Assembly: GCF_018294505.1 (NCBI RefSeq)
Contig: NC_057800.1
Location: 473,591,037 to 473,655,036 of the forward strand
Direction: 5' to 3'
Length of the DNA stretch: 64,000 bases
Source: Triticum aestivum
Lineage: Eukaryota; Streptophyta; Magnoliopsida; Poales; Poaceae
Under the pieces are notes generated by a model. The model saw nothing but the letters and a program-made list of their open reading frames with translations. It did no database searches and was not told the DNA's origin. Positions 45,167 to 54,906 of this stretch are shown here, piece by piece (position 1 is the first letter of the stretch; each line of letters begins with the position of its first letter). The position numbers and the translations under genes are program-made.

Positions 45167-46003
45167 ATGGCGCCGACGAAGAGGTTCTCGGCCGCAGAGA
45201 AGGGGAAGGCCTGCCAGGAGGGGCCGGCGAAGAGGTTCTCAGTCGTAGAAAAGGGCAAGGCCCACCAGGAGAGCCCCGGCTCGCTGCCACCCAAGAGGGG
45301 GCATGGTCGCCCGTGCAAGCACGCCGCGACCCCCACCGTGGCCCCTTGCGGCAGCAGCGGCGCCTCCCCGCACAGTGGGAGTCGCCCTGGTCATGGCAGT
45401 CCCATTGATGAAGTGAGGCGGGCCTCCTCGGCCGCGCTTCCATTCGGCAAAGATGATGCCAGAGTCATCGTGTGGTCGGAGAACCCGGCTGGCACCTGGC
45501 TTTAGCTCCCGCGGTTCTTTATCGGCGAACTGCCGTCCGCAAGTCCAGGCGGTCTCTGGCTGCAGGCGGACGGTTGTTGCAGCAAGGCTTCATGGGTCAC
45601 GGTGGAAGTCTCCGCCGCAGGCAACGCAGCCCTGGCCCGCGGTTGACAGACGTTTGCCCGCGTGCGCGGCCTAGGCAGGCAGTGTACCCTCCACTTTAAG
45701 TACGACGGCGACGCGGCCCTCTACGTGAGGGTATTTGGGGAAGATGGTCGCCGCGTCGGGTGCTGCCCCGAGGACAATGATGGAGACGAGGTTCTCAGCC
45801 TTGGCGATGGTCGTGACGAGGATGAAGGTGGCTTCGTCCTCGATGCTGGCCGTGGCTCATCCAGCTACGGCGGCTCCTCCGCCAGCGACAGCTCCAGCAG
45901 CGGCGGCTATGACCAGCCACCACGCTGCCACGCCCGTTTCAAGGGTGGCAGCGGGTTGTCTTGTCGCCGTGCTCTAGTGAAGCGCAAGGAGGGGTCTGGC
46001 TGA
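45167..46003 (+). pseudogene. Antisense ORF of F, B3-like, with two stops
   Basis: One plus-strand frame of 279 codons is homologous to 6371-7186 of B but interrupted by TAG at 45503-45505 and TGA at about 45644. It starts MAPTKRFSAAEKGK and has a duplicated KRFS(A/V)(A/V)EKGKA stretch. The central part keeps the B3 pattern even better than B: LPRFFIGELP, then WVTVEVSAAG, then QTFARVRGLGRQCTLHFKYD and ALYVRVFGEDGRR. The second stop lies exactly where a conserved Trp is expected after RG. The C-terminus is Asp/Gly/Ser-rich. A DNA-binding function is inferred from pattern only. Expression of this copy would give a truncated product. Confidence 0.55.
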
Positions 46004-47171
46004 GCCTAGGAGAGCGCCATGGGTCCGTCCTCACGAACTGCTGCGGGGGCACGCGCCACTTTTGTTTTGTTCTTTCCTTCCTGCATTTAAGAAGAAACAA
46101 GTATGGGCCCTGCAGGGGCGTGTAATGAACCATGATTTCCAAGTTGCTATGTTATGTTTATCGTCCCTGCATCGTGTTGTGGTACCAATGTTTTATGTAG
46201 GAGTGTAGAGATAACTTAGCTTGATGTGTCTGAAGTAGTTTCCGCCTCGTGAGGCGCGCATTTCCCAGTGTCTGGCGAGGCCTCCTTTGCTCGGGAGGCG
46301 CCTAGGAAGAACAAAAATTCGTTATGAGACTCTTATTCTTCCAAATCCTGGTCACAGGCGCCGCCGGCCATGACCTAGCGCTTCGTATCACGGTACCCAA
46401 GGGGCACGAACTGAGAGAGGTGCGCCAGCTTGCGGGCTTGAGCGAGGGTGCCTCATGAAGAACATGAAAAACGCTCACGAGGGCACCTGTCCAGCCCCCT
46501 CGCGAGGCATGTGAGGGAGAGCACGGACCAAAACAAAGATTCCTGGAAGAATAGAGGAAAAGGCGATTGAACCAAGAGGACAAGAAAAACAAGAATGCAA
46601 ACTTCATTTAAGAAAAGGGGGCAAGCCAACTACGGAAAGCAAATGAAAAGCCGCGTCCGGCAACTAGTCTAGTCTTCTCACCAGCACGGAGCTAAGTGCG
46701 GCCACTAAGACGTGGGAGGGAGCCCCCGAGGCCCGAGGGCGGCACTCCTGAGACTCCGGGGCGTGTACAGCCCCACTCATTATTACGTGAGAGTGTCATG
46801 ATCGGAGACCTTCACAGGCACGAGGCCTTTCTTCACAGGCGCTGGGCCTTGCTTCATGGGTAGAACTTCTGAAGGTGCTGGATGTTCCAGGCGTTTTGGA
46901 TGGGGATCCCGTCCTATGTCTCCAGGCGTGCGGCGCCAGGTCTGGAGACACGGGCGATCCTAAACGGTCCCTCCCACATGGGCAAGAGCTTGTGCAGCCC
47001 TCCCCTGGAGAGCACCCGCCTCAGGACGAGATCGCCCACCTCGAGCATCCTGGAGCGAACGCTGCCATAGTGGTACCATCGCAGCGCCTGCTGGTACCTT
47101 GCCGCTCAGAGCAAGGCTTCACGGCGGCGTTCCTCCCCCATCATGAGGTCCATCCCCCGCATGGCATCATG
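46004..47171. other. Fragment F spacer between the antisense ORF and integrase
   Basis: Mixed sequence without a supported gene. Around 46800-47170 the minus strand is the degraded C-terminal end of integrase (the plus-strand ORF 46875-47441 is its mirror). About 46010-46560 corresponds to the antisense 3' side. Confidence 0.5.
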
Positions 47172-47952
47172 CTACGTCTCATCAAACGCCAGGACCCACG
47201 CGGAGCGACGCTTGACCTCGTGAGGGAGAACCGCTTCTCCTCCATAGACGACGAAGAATGTGGTGTCGCCTGTTGGCTTGGTGGCGGTGGTGCGGATGGA
47301 CCACAGCACAGACTGGAGCTCATCGTGCCAGCCCTTGCCGCAGGCCTCAAGCTTCTTCTTGAAGGTCCTGGTCTTGAGGCCCCTAAGGACCTCCGCGTTG
47401 GCGTGTTCGGCTTGTCCATTGCTCCTGGGGTGTGCCACTGAAGTGTAGCAGATCTGTGTTCCAAGCTTAGCAAAGTATGCCTTGAAAAGACTGCTAGTGA
47501 ACTGCGAGTAGTTGTCGGTGATGATGCGATTAGGGACCCCAAACCGGCTTACGTGACCCTCGATAAACTTGACCACGGATCAGGTCGGGATGGTACGGAC
47601 GACTTCTACCTCCGCCTATTTAGTGAACTTGTCGATGGCGACATAGAGGTGGCGGTAGCCCCCAGTCGCTCGAGGGAATGGGCCTAAGATATCCAGCCCC
47701 CAGACTACGAATGGCCATGAGAGAGGGATGGTCTGGAGGCCCTGAGATGGTTGATGGATCTGCTTGGCGTGGAATTGGCATGGCCTCGCAAAACTTCACC
47801 AGCTCGGTTGCATCGTTGAGCGCTGTAGGCCAGTAGAATACGCTGTGAAACGCCTTGCCGATGAGGGTTTGTGATGACGAGTGGTGCCCGCAGTCTCCAT
47901 CGTGTATGCCAGTCAGTAGCTCGTTTCCCTGTTCCCTGGAGATGAATCGCAA
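47172..47952 (-). pseudogene. Fragment F integrase, frameshifted
   Basis: The minus-strand integrase reads in two frames. The zinc-binding part (47952-47755) has GDCGHHSSSQTLIGKAFHS and YWPTALNDA. The catalytic core (47576-47172) has FGVPNRIITDNYSQF with the second Asp and AHPRSNGQAEHANAEVLRGL with the Glu, then the YGGEAVLPHEV motif typical of Tat-type Gypsy integrases. The stretch with the first catalytic Asp, between the two frames, is badly damaged (47755-47580). Confidence 0.8.
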
Positions 47953-48334
47953 GGAAACATCATTTGGCCGCTTCTTATATAACTCATCGTCCTGGATGCA
48001 GTATGACGTAGCCTATCGGGCCACGTGCTGGGCGTCCTCCTCCTTCTCCAGCAACGTCCCTTACGTCAGGTATTCCTTGAGCTCCTTGGTCCAGCACCCC
48101 TCCTAAGGCTCGAGCGCCAAGAGTAGGCGCGCTCCCGAGGTCGGGCCGCTGGCCGGGGCTCCCGAGACAGGTGGTTGGGGGAGCTCCTGCCGAGGCGGCG
48201 CTGGCACTCCAAAGCGGAGGTGCTGCCGATGGATTGAAGAGCCGCTCCTCAAAGACGCTAGGCTCTTGGTGTTGTCCCTTGTACGCCCTTTCGACGATGT
48301 TGTCGGCCTCCTTGTTGGTGCCATGGGGTACGTG
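47953..48334 (-). other. Degraded RNase H-integrase linker of F
   Basis: Minus-strand sequence between RNase H and integrase, with several stops. Only scattered pieces of the usual linker are recognisable. Confidence 0.45.
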
Positions 48335-49651
48335 CTACAACTCTAAACCCAAGAAATGCTTTTCCATTTTTCGTACTTCCGCGAGGTATGCCTCCATGTG
48401 CTCGTCCTTCGGCTCATATACCTTGTTGGAGAAGTTCATGAGGAGCTGCGAGTCACCCTTGATGGTGAGGCGCTTCACCCCTAGGGCCACCGCGGCCTTG
48501 AGGCCTTCATACTCCGCGATGTTGTTGGAGACCTTCTCGGCCTGCTTGAAGCAGACCTGCATGGCGTAGTAGAGCTTGTCCTGAGTAGGAGAGATGAGCA
48601 CTGCTCTAGCCCCCGCGCCCTTGCGTGTGAACGCGCCATTGAAATACATGACCCAGCCATCTGGTGCATCACTTCCTGGTGAGAGGGATCAGTCCTCGCC
48701 TGCTTCAAACCCTGGGGCATCAGTCCATTCTGCCATGAAGTCGGCAAGCGCGGCCCCCTTGATGACCCTAGTTGTGCTGAACTCTAGCTGGAATGCTTGC
48801 AGCTTGATGTTCCATTCGGCGACTCTTCTGGCAGCGTTGGGGATCCTGAGTACCCTCTCCAGCGGGTAGGCTCAGACGACCTTGATTGGGAGACCTTAGA
48901 AGTAGTGCCACAGCTTGCGTGAGGCCACCAGAAGCACGAGCAAGAGACTCTGAGGCATGGGGTATCGTGCCCTTACATCCCGCATTACCATGCTGACGAA
49001 ATACACCGAGTGCTCGACGAGGGCAGGAACATCGACGGAGCTTGTGCCTGCCGGCAGTTGGGGCATCTCCTGAGATGACGGGACCTCAAGAGCCTGATCG
49101 CCTGCTGGAGCCTCTTCCGGCCCGCGAACGCTGCCTTGTTGGGCCTGGTCACCCGTTGGCATTGCTCCAGCCCTTGCGGTGCCCACCGGGTCCTGCATCG
49201 CCTTGGCTGGTGACACGGCGTTGCGTGGTAGCCCCCTAGCTTGGCGCTCCTCCCGGACCGCCACTAGAGCTGCGTTGGCGGAGTAGGGAGTGGCGGCAAG
49301 GTAAAGCACCAGGGGCTCAAGGGGGCGAGGTGCCACCATCACCGGAGGGCTAGTTAGGTATCTCTTGAGGTCTTGAAATGCTTGGTTGGCTTCTGGGGTC
49401 CACTCGAACGGGCCCTTCTTCTTCATCAGCTTGAAGAAGGGCAGGGCGCGCTCTCCCACGTTGGAGATGAAGCGCCCCAGCGAGGTCACGCATCCTGCAA
49501 GCTTCTGCATCTCCTTAAGAGTTTGTGGTGGGCTCATGTCTTCTATCGCCTGGACCTTCTCTGGGTTTGCCTCAATCCACCTGTGGGACACGAGGAAGCC
49601 TAGCAGCTTGCCGGAAGGGACACCAAACACGCACTTCTCCAGGTTGTGCCG
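48335..49651 (-). pseudogene. Fragment F RT end and RNase H
   Basis: From the right edge the minus strand reads the RT thumb region (KCVFGVPSGKLLGFLVSHR and IEANPEKVQAI), then FISNVGERALPFFKLMKKK and the RT-RNase H connection to 48896. RNase H follows at about 48650-48335, with MYFNGAFTRKGAGARAVLIS, NIAEYEGLKAAVALG and KGDSQLLMNFSNKV; the first acidic residue of the usual DG(S/A) motif is Asn here. Breaks lie at 48896 and near 48690. RT palm and fingers are missing beyond the G insertion. Confidence 0.8.
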
Positions 49652-51288
49652 TGATACGTCTCCAACGTATCTATAATTTTTGATTGTTCCATGCTATTAT
49701 ATTATCAACCTTGGAGGTTTTATATGCATTTATATGCCATTTTATATGATTTTGGGGACTAACCTATTAACCTAGAGCCCAGTGCCAGCTTCTGTTTTTT
49801 CCTTGTTTTTGAGTTTTACAGAAAAGGAATACCAAACGGAGTCCAACCGACGTGCCAATTTTTGACGATTTTTTAGGACCAAAAGAAGACCCTGGAGTAA
49901 AAGAGTTGGGCCAGAAGAGTCCCGGGCCGTCCACGAGGGTGGGAGCGCGCCCACCCCCCGGGCGCGTGGGCCTACCTCGTGGACGACTTGGGCACCTACT
50001 TGACGTGAGACCTACGCCAAAAATTCCTATAAATACAGAAACCTCTAGAAAATAACCTAGATCGGGATTTCCACCGCCAGAAGCCTCCGTAGCCACCAAA
50101 AACCAATATAGACCCATTCCGGCACCCTGCCGGAGGGGGGAATCCCTCTCCGGTGGCCATCTTCATCATCCCGGCGCTCTCCATGATGAGGAGGGAGTAG
50201 TTCACCCTCGGGGCTAAGGCTATGTACAAGTAGCTATGTGTTTGACCTCTCTCTCATGCGTTCTTGATTCGGAATGATCTTGATGTATCGCGAGCTTTGC
50301 TATTATAGTTGGATCTTATGATGTTTCTCCCCCTCTCCTCTCTTGTGATGAATTGAGTTTTCCCTTTGAAGTTATCTTATTGGATTGAGTCTTTAAGGAT
50401 TTGGGAACACTTGATGTATGTCTTGCATGTGCTTATCTGTGGTGACAATGGGATATCACGTGATCCACTTGATGTATGTTTTGGTGATCAACTTGCGAGT
50501 TCTGTGACCTCATGAACTTATGCATAGGGGTTGGCACATGTTTTCGTCTTGACTCTCCGGAAGAAACTTTGGGGCACTCTTTGAAGTTCTTTGTGTTGGT
50601 TGAATAGATGAATATGAGATTGTGTGATGCATATCATTTAATCATACCCGCGGATACTTGAGGTGACATTTGAGTATCTAGGTGACGTTAGGGCTTTGGT
50701 TGATTTGTGTCTTAAGGTGTTATTCTAGTACGAACTCTTGAATAGATCAATCAGAAAGAATAACTTTGAGGTGGTTTCATACCCTACAATAATCTCTTCG
50801 TTTATTCTCCGCTATTAGTGACTTTGTAGTGACTCTTTGTTGCATGTTGAGGGATTGTTATATGATCCAATTATGTTAATTATTATTGTTGAGAGAACTT
50901 GCACTAGTGAAAGTATGAGCCCTAGGCCTTGTTTCAAAGCATTGCAATACCGTTTGTGCTCACTTTTATCATTAGTTACCTTGTTGTTTTTATATTTTCA
51001 GATTACAAAAACCTATATCTACTATCCATATTGCACTTGTATCACCATCTCTTCACCGAACTAGTGCACCTATACAATTTACCATTTTATTGGGTGTGTT
51101 GGGGACACAAGATACTCTTTGTTATTTGGTTGCAGGGTTGTTTGAGAGAGACCATTTTCATCCTATGCCTCCCACGGATTGATAAACCTTAGGTCATCCT
51201 GTTGAGGGAAATTTTCTACTGTCCTACAAACCTCTGCACTTGGAGGCCCAACAACGTCTACAAGAAGAAGGTTGTGTAGTACACATCA
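49652..51288 (+). repeat. 5' LTR of element G (1637 bp)
   Basis: Starts TGATACGTCTCCAACGTATC and ends GTAGTACACATCA. It carries a TATAAATA box at 50028-50035 and a GC-rich block at 49920-49990. ORFs such as 50837-51064 are LTR sequence. Confidence 0.9.
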
Positions 51289-51298
51289 AGCTCTTTTC

Positions 51299-51318
51299 TG
51301 GCGCCGTTGCCGGGGAGG
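51299..51318 (+). other. Primer-binding site of element G
   Basis: TGGCGCCGTTGCCGGGGAGG, 10 bases after the LTR end, identical to that of E. Confidence 0.9.
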
Positions 51319-51410
51319 TTAGCGCTTGAAGGTATATCTTTAGATCTTGCAATCGAATCTTTTTGTGTCTTGTTTTATCACTAGTTTAGTTTATAAATGA
51401 AAACTAAAAA

Positions 51411-53258
51411 ATGGAATTGAGGGTACCTCATATGCTTCATCTTTTTAATATCTTTCATGAAAATAAGGATTCCGATAATTGTGCCAAAGTGTTAGAAGAA
51501 TAATGCATTAGAATGTTTGGCACTAAATCTTTGAATGATGAGCATGATTGCAATGTTATTAGTATGAACTCTTTGAATATCCATAGTACTAATGATAATT
51601 GCACTAGTCATGATGAAAATGTCTCTTATAAGCATGTCAACTTTTGTGGAATACATAGAGCTTGCAAGCACACACCAAATAGGGAAAATAGATTTTGCAA
51701 GAGGCATAAGTATTTGGAAACTAAATGGTTGCAAGAATGGCTAGATAATTGTGCTGAAAGATTCAATATTTATTGCCATCCTTGTGAACTTTGCAATGAA
51801 CATGGTCATTTAAAGCTCCAGTGCTATTTGTTTCATGATCAAATCGTGTCCAAAAATTGTGATAACTTGATTACCCTTGAGCATCATAAAGAGCTTAGTC
51901 GTCTTTTGGGGTATGAAGAACTGAAACGTATAACTGAGGGTATTCCAAAATTTAATCTTGATAGATTTCTTGATTTCGATCTAGAAGAAATTTTTATGTA
52001 TCGTGCGGTGAATTGCATTGAAAATCTTTATATTGCCAATTACATAAAGACAAGAAAACAAATAGACGATGAAGAGAATACTAATGAAATGGAAGTGACT
52101 TCACAATCTTCTCCTATTATTTCTTATGATGAATCAGGTAACGAGGAGGAGCCTCCTATTCAACCAATCTCATTAATAAAGAGCTCCGAAAAGAGGATTA
52201 AACCCACACATGATGTGAAGAAGTAAAAGAAAAGACGGAGAAGCAAAGGTAAAAATGTATCCCTCCCAAATGATGTTGCTCCTATTACTCATTGTGATGA
52301 TGATAATTGTTACACTATTGGTGTTATCCATACTATTAATGATGAGAGTGATTATGCTTATGATATGAAAAGTCCCAAGCTTGGGGATGCTATGTTTGAT
52401 GAGAATGACATGTTTGAAAATGTATCTGCTGCAATTAATGTATGTCCGAAGCTTGGGGATGCTATGATTAATGAAGATGATATTTTTAGTCTCTCAAGTT
52501 TTGATGAGCAAATTTACTATGATGATAGCATGCCTCCTATTTATGATGCTTATATTGATGAAAGTGGGTTTGGAAGAGTGTCAACTTCAGGAACTAATGA
52601 TCCCACTATTTTGGAGGGTGTTGAATCTTTTTGTGACAATTATAAAAGTGGATTTGGAGAGGTCATGACTTTATTTAGTAATGATTTCACTCTCTTGGAA
52701 GAGGTTTCAATCGATTATGATGAGAACAAAGTTGCCACTTATGATGATTATTGTGATGACACTTATGCAATAAAAAGTAGTGATGATTATATTTATAAAA
52801 CTTGTCATGATTATGATTACCCTTTTCCTGAACATTACTCTTTTAATGTGGAAACAATTTGTAGTATTCGAGTTTCTTACGATACTCCCACTATTCTGAA
52901 TGAGAAGAATTTTGCTTATGTGGAGAGTAGTAAATTTTGTATGCTTGTAGATCATGAAAGCAATGCTTTATGTGATGGTTATATTGTTTAATTCATGCAT
53001 GATTCTACTGAAAATTATTATGAGGGAGGAATATATGCTTGTAGGAATTGCAATAATATCAAGTTTCCTCTTTATGTGCTTAAGGTTTTAAAGTTATGCT
53101 TGTTTTGCCTTCCTATGCTAGTTGATTATTGTTCCCAGAAGTTGTTTGCTCACAAAATGCCTATACATAGGAAGTGGGTTAGACTTAAATGTGCTAGTCA
53201 TATTCTTCATGATGCTCTCTTTATGTTTCATTTTTATCTTTTATGTGAGCATCATTGA
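51411..53258 (+). pseudogene. Element G zinc-knuckle protein, about 615 codons, three stops
   Basis: One frame from ATG 51411 (MELRVPHMLHLF) to TGA 53256-53258, interrupted by TAA at 51501, 52224 and 52989. Otherwise it is open for 1.8 kb with no frameshift. Residues about 50-140 are Cys/His-rich and end in the zinc knuckle CELCNEHGHLKLQC (51783-51824). Then come a charged helical region (HHKELSRLLGYEELKRI), a Lys-rich patch (KRIKPTHDVKK) and an acidic Asp/Tyr/Asn-rich tail with two internal duplications: PKLGDAM twice, and SGFG(R/E)V with the residues after it twice. It lies right after the primer site, where gag is expected, but I see no capsid or protease domain. Likely a diverged nucleocapsid-like protein, or an accessory protein; this is inference. 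Confidence 0.65.
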
Positions 53259-54041
53259 AATCATCATGCCTAGCTAGGGGCGTTAAACAATAGGGCTTGT
53301 TGGGAGGAAACCCAATTTTATTTTTGTTCTTTTCTTTTGGCTCCTGTTTAGTAATAAATAATTCTTCTAGCCCCTGCTTATATGTGGTTTTATGTTTTAG
53401 TTAGTGTTTGTGCCAAGTAGAACCTTTGGGAAGACTTGGGGAAAGTCTTTGCGATCTTGCTGTAAAAAACAGAAACTTTAGCGCTCACGAGATTTGCTTC
53501 TATGTTTTACTGGAGAGTGATACTTAGTTGATTATTTTTGAAGATGATTAATAGATAAATTCCTCATGTCCATAAATTTATTTTAGAATTTTTGGGGTTC
53601 CATAAGTATATGTTTGATCCACATTACTATAGACTATTCTGTTTTTGATAGATTCTGTTTTCTATGTGTTGTTTGCTTATTTTGACGAATCTATGAGTAG
53701 TATTGGAGGGTATGAACCATATAGAAGTTGGAATACAGTAGATATTAAACCAATATAAATTTATAATGAGTTCACAACAGTACCCAAGTGGTGATTTATT
53801 TTCCTATACTAACGGAGCTTACGAGTTTTCTGTTAAGTTTTGTGTTCTGAAGTTTTCAAGTTTTGGGTAAAGATTCGATGGACTATGGAATAAGGAGTGG
53901 CAAGATCCTAAGCTTGGGGATTCCCAAGGCACCCCAAGGTAATATTCAGGTACAACCAAGAGCCTAAGCTTGGGGATGCCCGGAAGGCATCCCCTCTTTC
54001 GTCTTCGTTCATCAGTAATTTTACTTGGAGCTATATTTTTA
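53259..54041 (+). other. Element G non-coding 3' region, first part
   Basis: AT-rich sequence with no gene. Two copies of the AAGCTTGGGGAT motif lie at 53910-53921 and 53966-53979, matching copies inside the preceding coding region. A stretch GGAAGGCATCCCC (53980-53995) can pair with the nearby GGGGATGCC. Confidence 0.6.
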
Positions 54042-54899
54042 GGGACAATTGCATTTTTACCCTTAGTTGGTTCCTACCCACGGGTTTTGCCCTTACTTTT
54101 CGAGCTTGCTCAGTTTTGCCCTTACTTTTTCCATCGAGGTCCCTCGAATGACCTTTGACCGTTTGACCAAAACTTTGAAAAATCATAACTAATTCATACA
54201 AACTTAGAAAAATGCAAATAAGATATCAAAATGTTCAGATAAACATTACCTTTATGGGCATATCATTTGCATTCAGGACAAAAGCATCATTTAAACTACC
54301 CGAGGTAATTAATGTTATTAACATTATTAAAAATAAATAGGTATAAACAATATTTTTTTCCATGAATAAAAATTACATGCAAATGTAGGTGATGTTTTGT
54401 GAACATCATGATAACTTATTTGCAATTTTTGAGTTTGTATCAACTTGTTATGAATGTTCTAACGACTTTGACCATTATTTGGAAACTTCATAACAAGTTG
54501 ATACGAACTCAGGAAAATGCAAATAAGGTATCAGAATGTTCAGAAAACATCACCTACATTTGCATATAATTTTTATTAATGAAAAGAATATTGTTTATAC
54601 CTATTTATTTTTAATAATGTTAATAAAATTAATTACCTCAGGTAGTTTAAACGATGCTTTTGTCCTGAATGAAAATGATATGCCCATAAAGGTAATGTTT
54701 ATATGAACATTTTGATATCTTATTTGCATTTTTCTGAGTTCGTATGAATTAGTTATGAATTTTCAAAGTTTTGGTCAAACGATCAAAGGGCATTCGAGGG
54801 ACCTCGATGGAAAAAGTAAGGGCAAATCTGAGCAAGCTCGAAAAGTAAGGGCAAAACCCGTGGGTAGGAACCAACTAGGGGTAAAAATGCAATTGTCCC
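54042..54899. mobile_element. 858-bp foldback (MITE-like) element
   Basis: It starts GGGACAATTGCATTTTTACCC and ends in the exact reverse complement. The whole element is one inverted repeat: each half of about 400 bp matches the other with a few scattered differences up to a short unpaired middle near 54440-54490. The seven bases ATTTTTA are duplicated (54035-54041 and 54900-54906), so it inserted into element G as a transposon. There is no coding capacity. TSD length and long terminal inverted repeats fit a Mutator-like or other foldback class better than Tourist or Stowaway, but the superfamily is not certain. Confidence 0.85.
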
Positions 54900-54906
54900 A
54901 TTTTTA

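Larger units (their letters stand above)
44896..49651 (-). mobile_element. Fragment F: Gypsy retrotransposon related to B, both ends missing
   Basis: Internal part of a minus-strand Gypsy: RT end and RNase H (49651-48335), integrase (47952-47172), spacer, and an antisense B3-like ORF on the plus strand (45167-46003). The left 300 bases align with the spacer next to the 3' LTR of B (6118 onward), so the same region is cut about 70 bp from where its 3' LTR should be. The left edge is the LTR start of E, the right edge the LTR start of G. Gag, protease and both LTRs are absent. Confidence 0.8.

Noticed and set aside
46875..47441. 188-codon plus-strand ORF
   Set aside because: Lies opposite the integrase core of F, whose motifs are clear on the minus strand.
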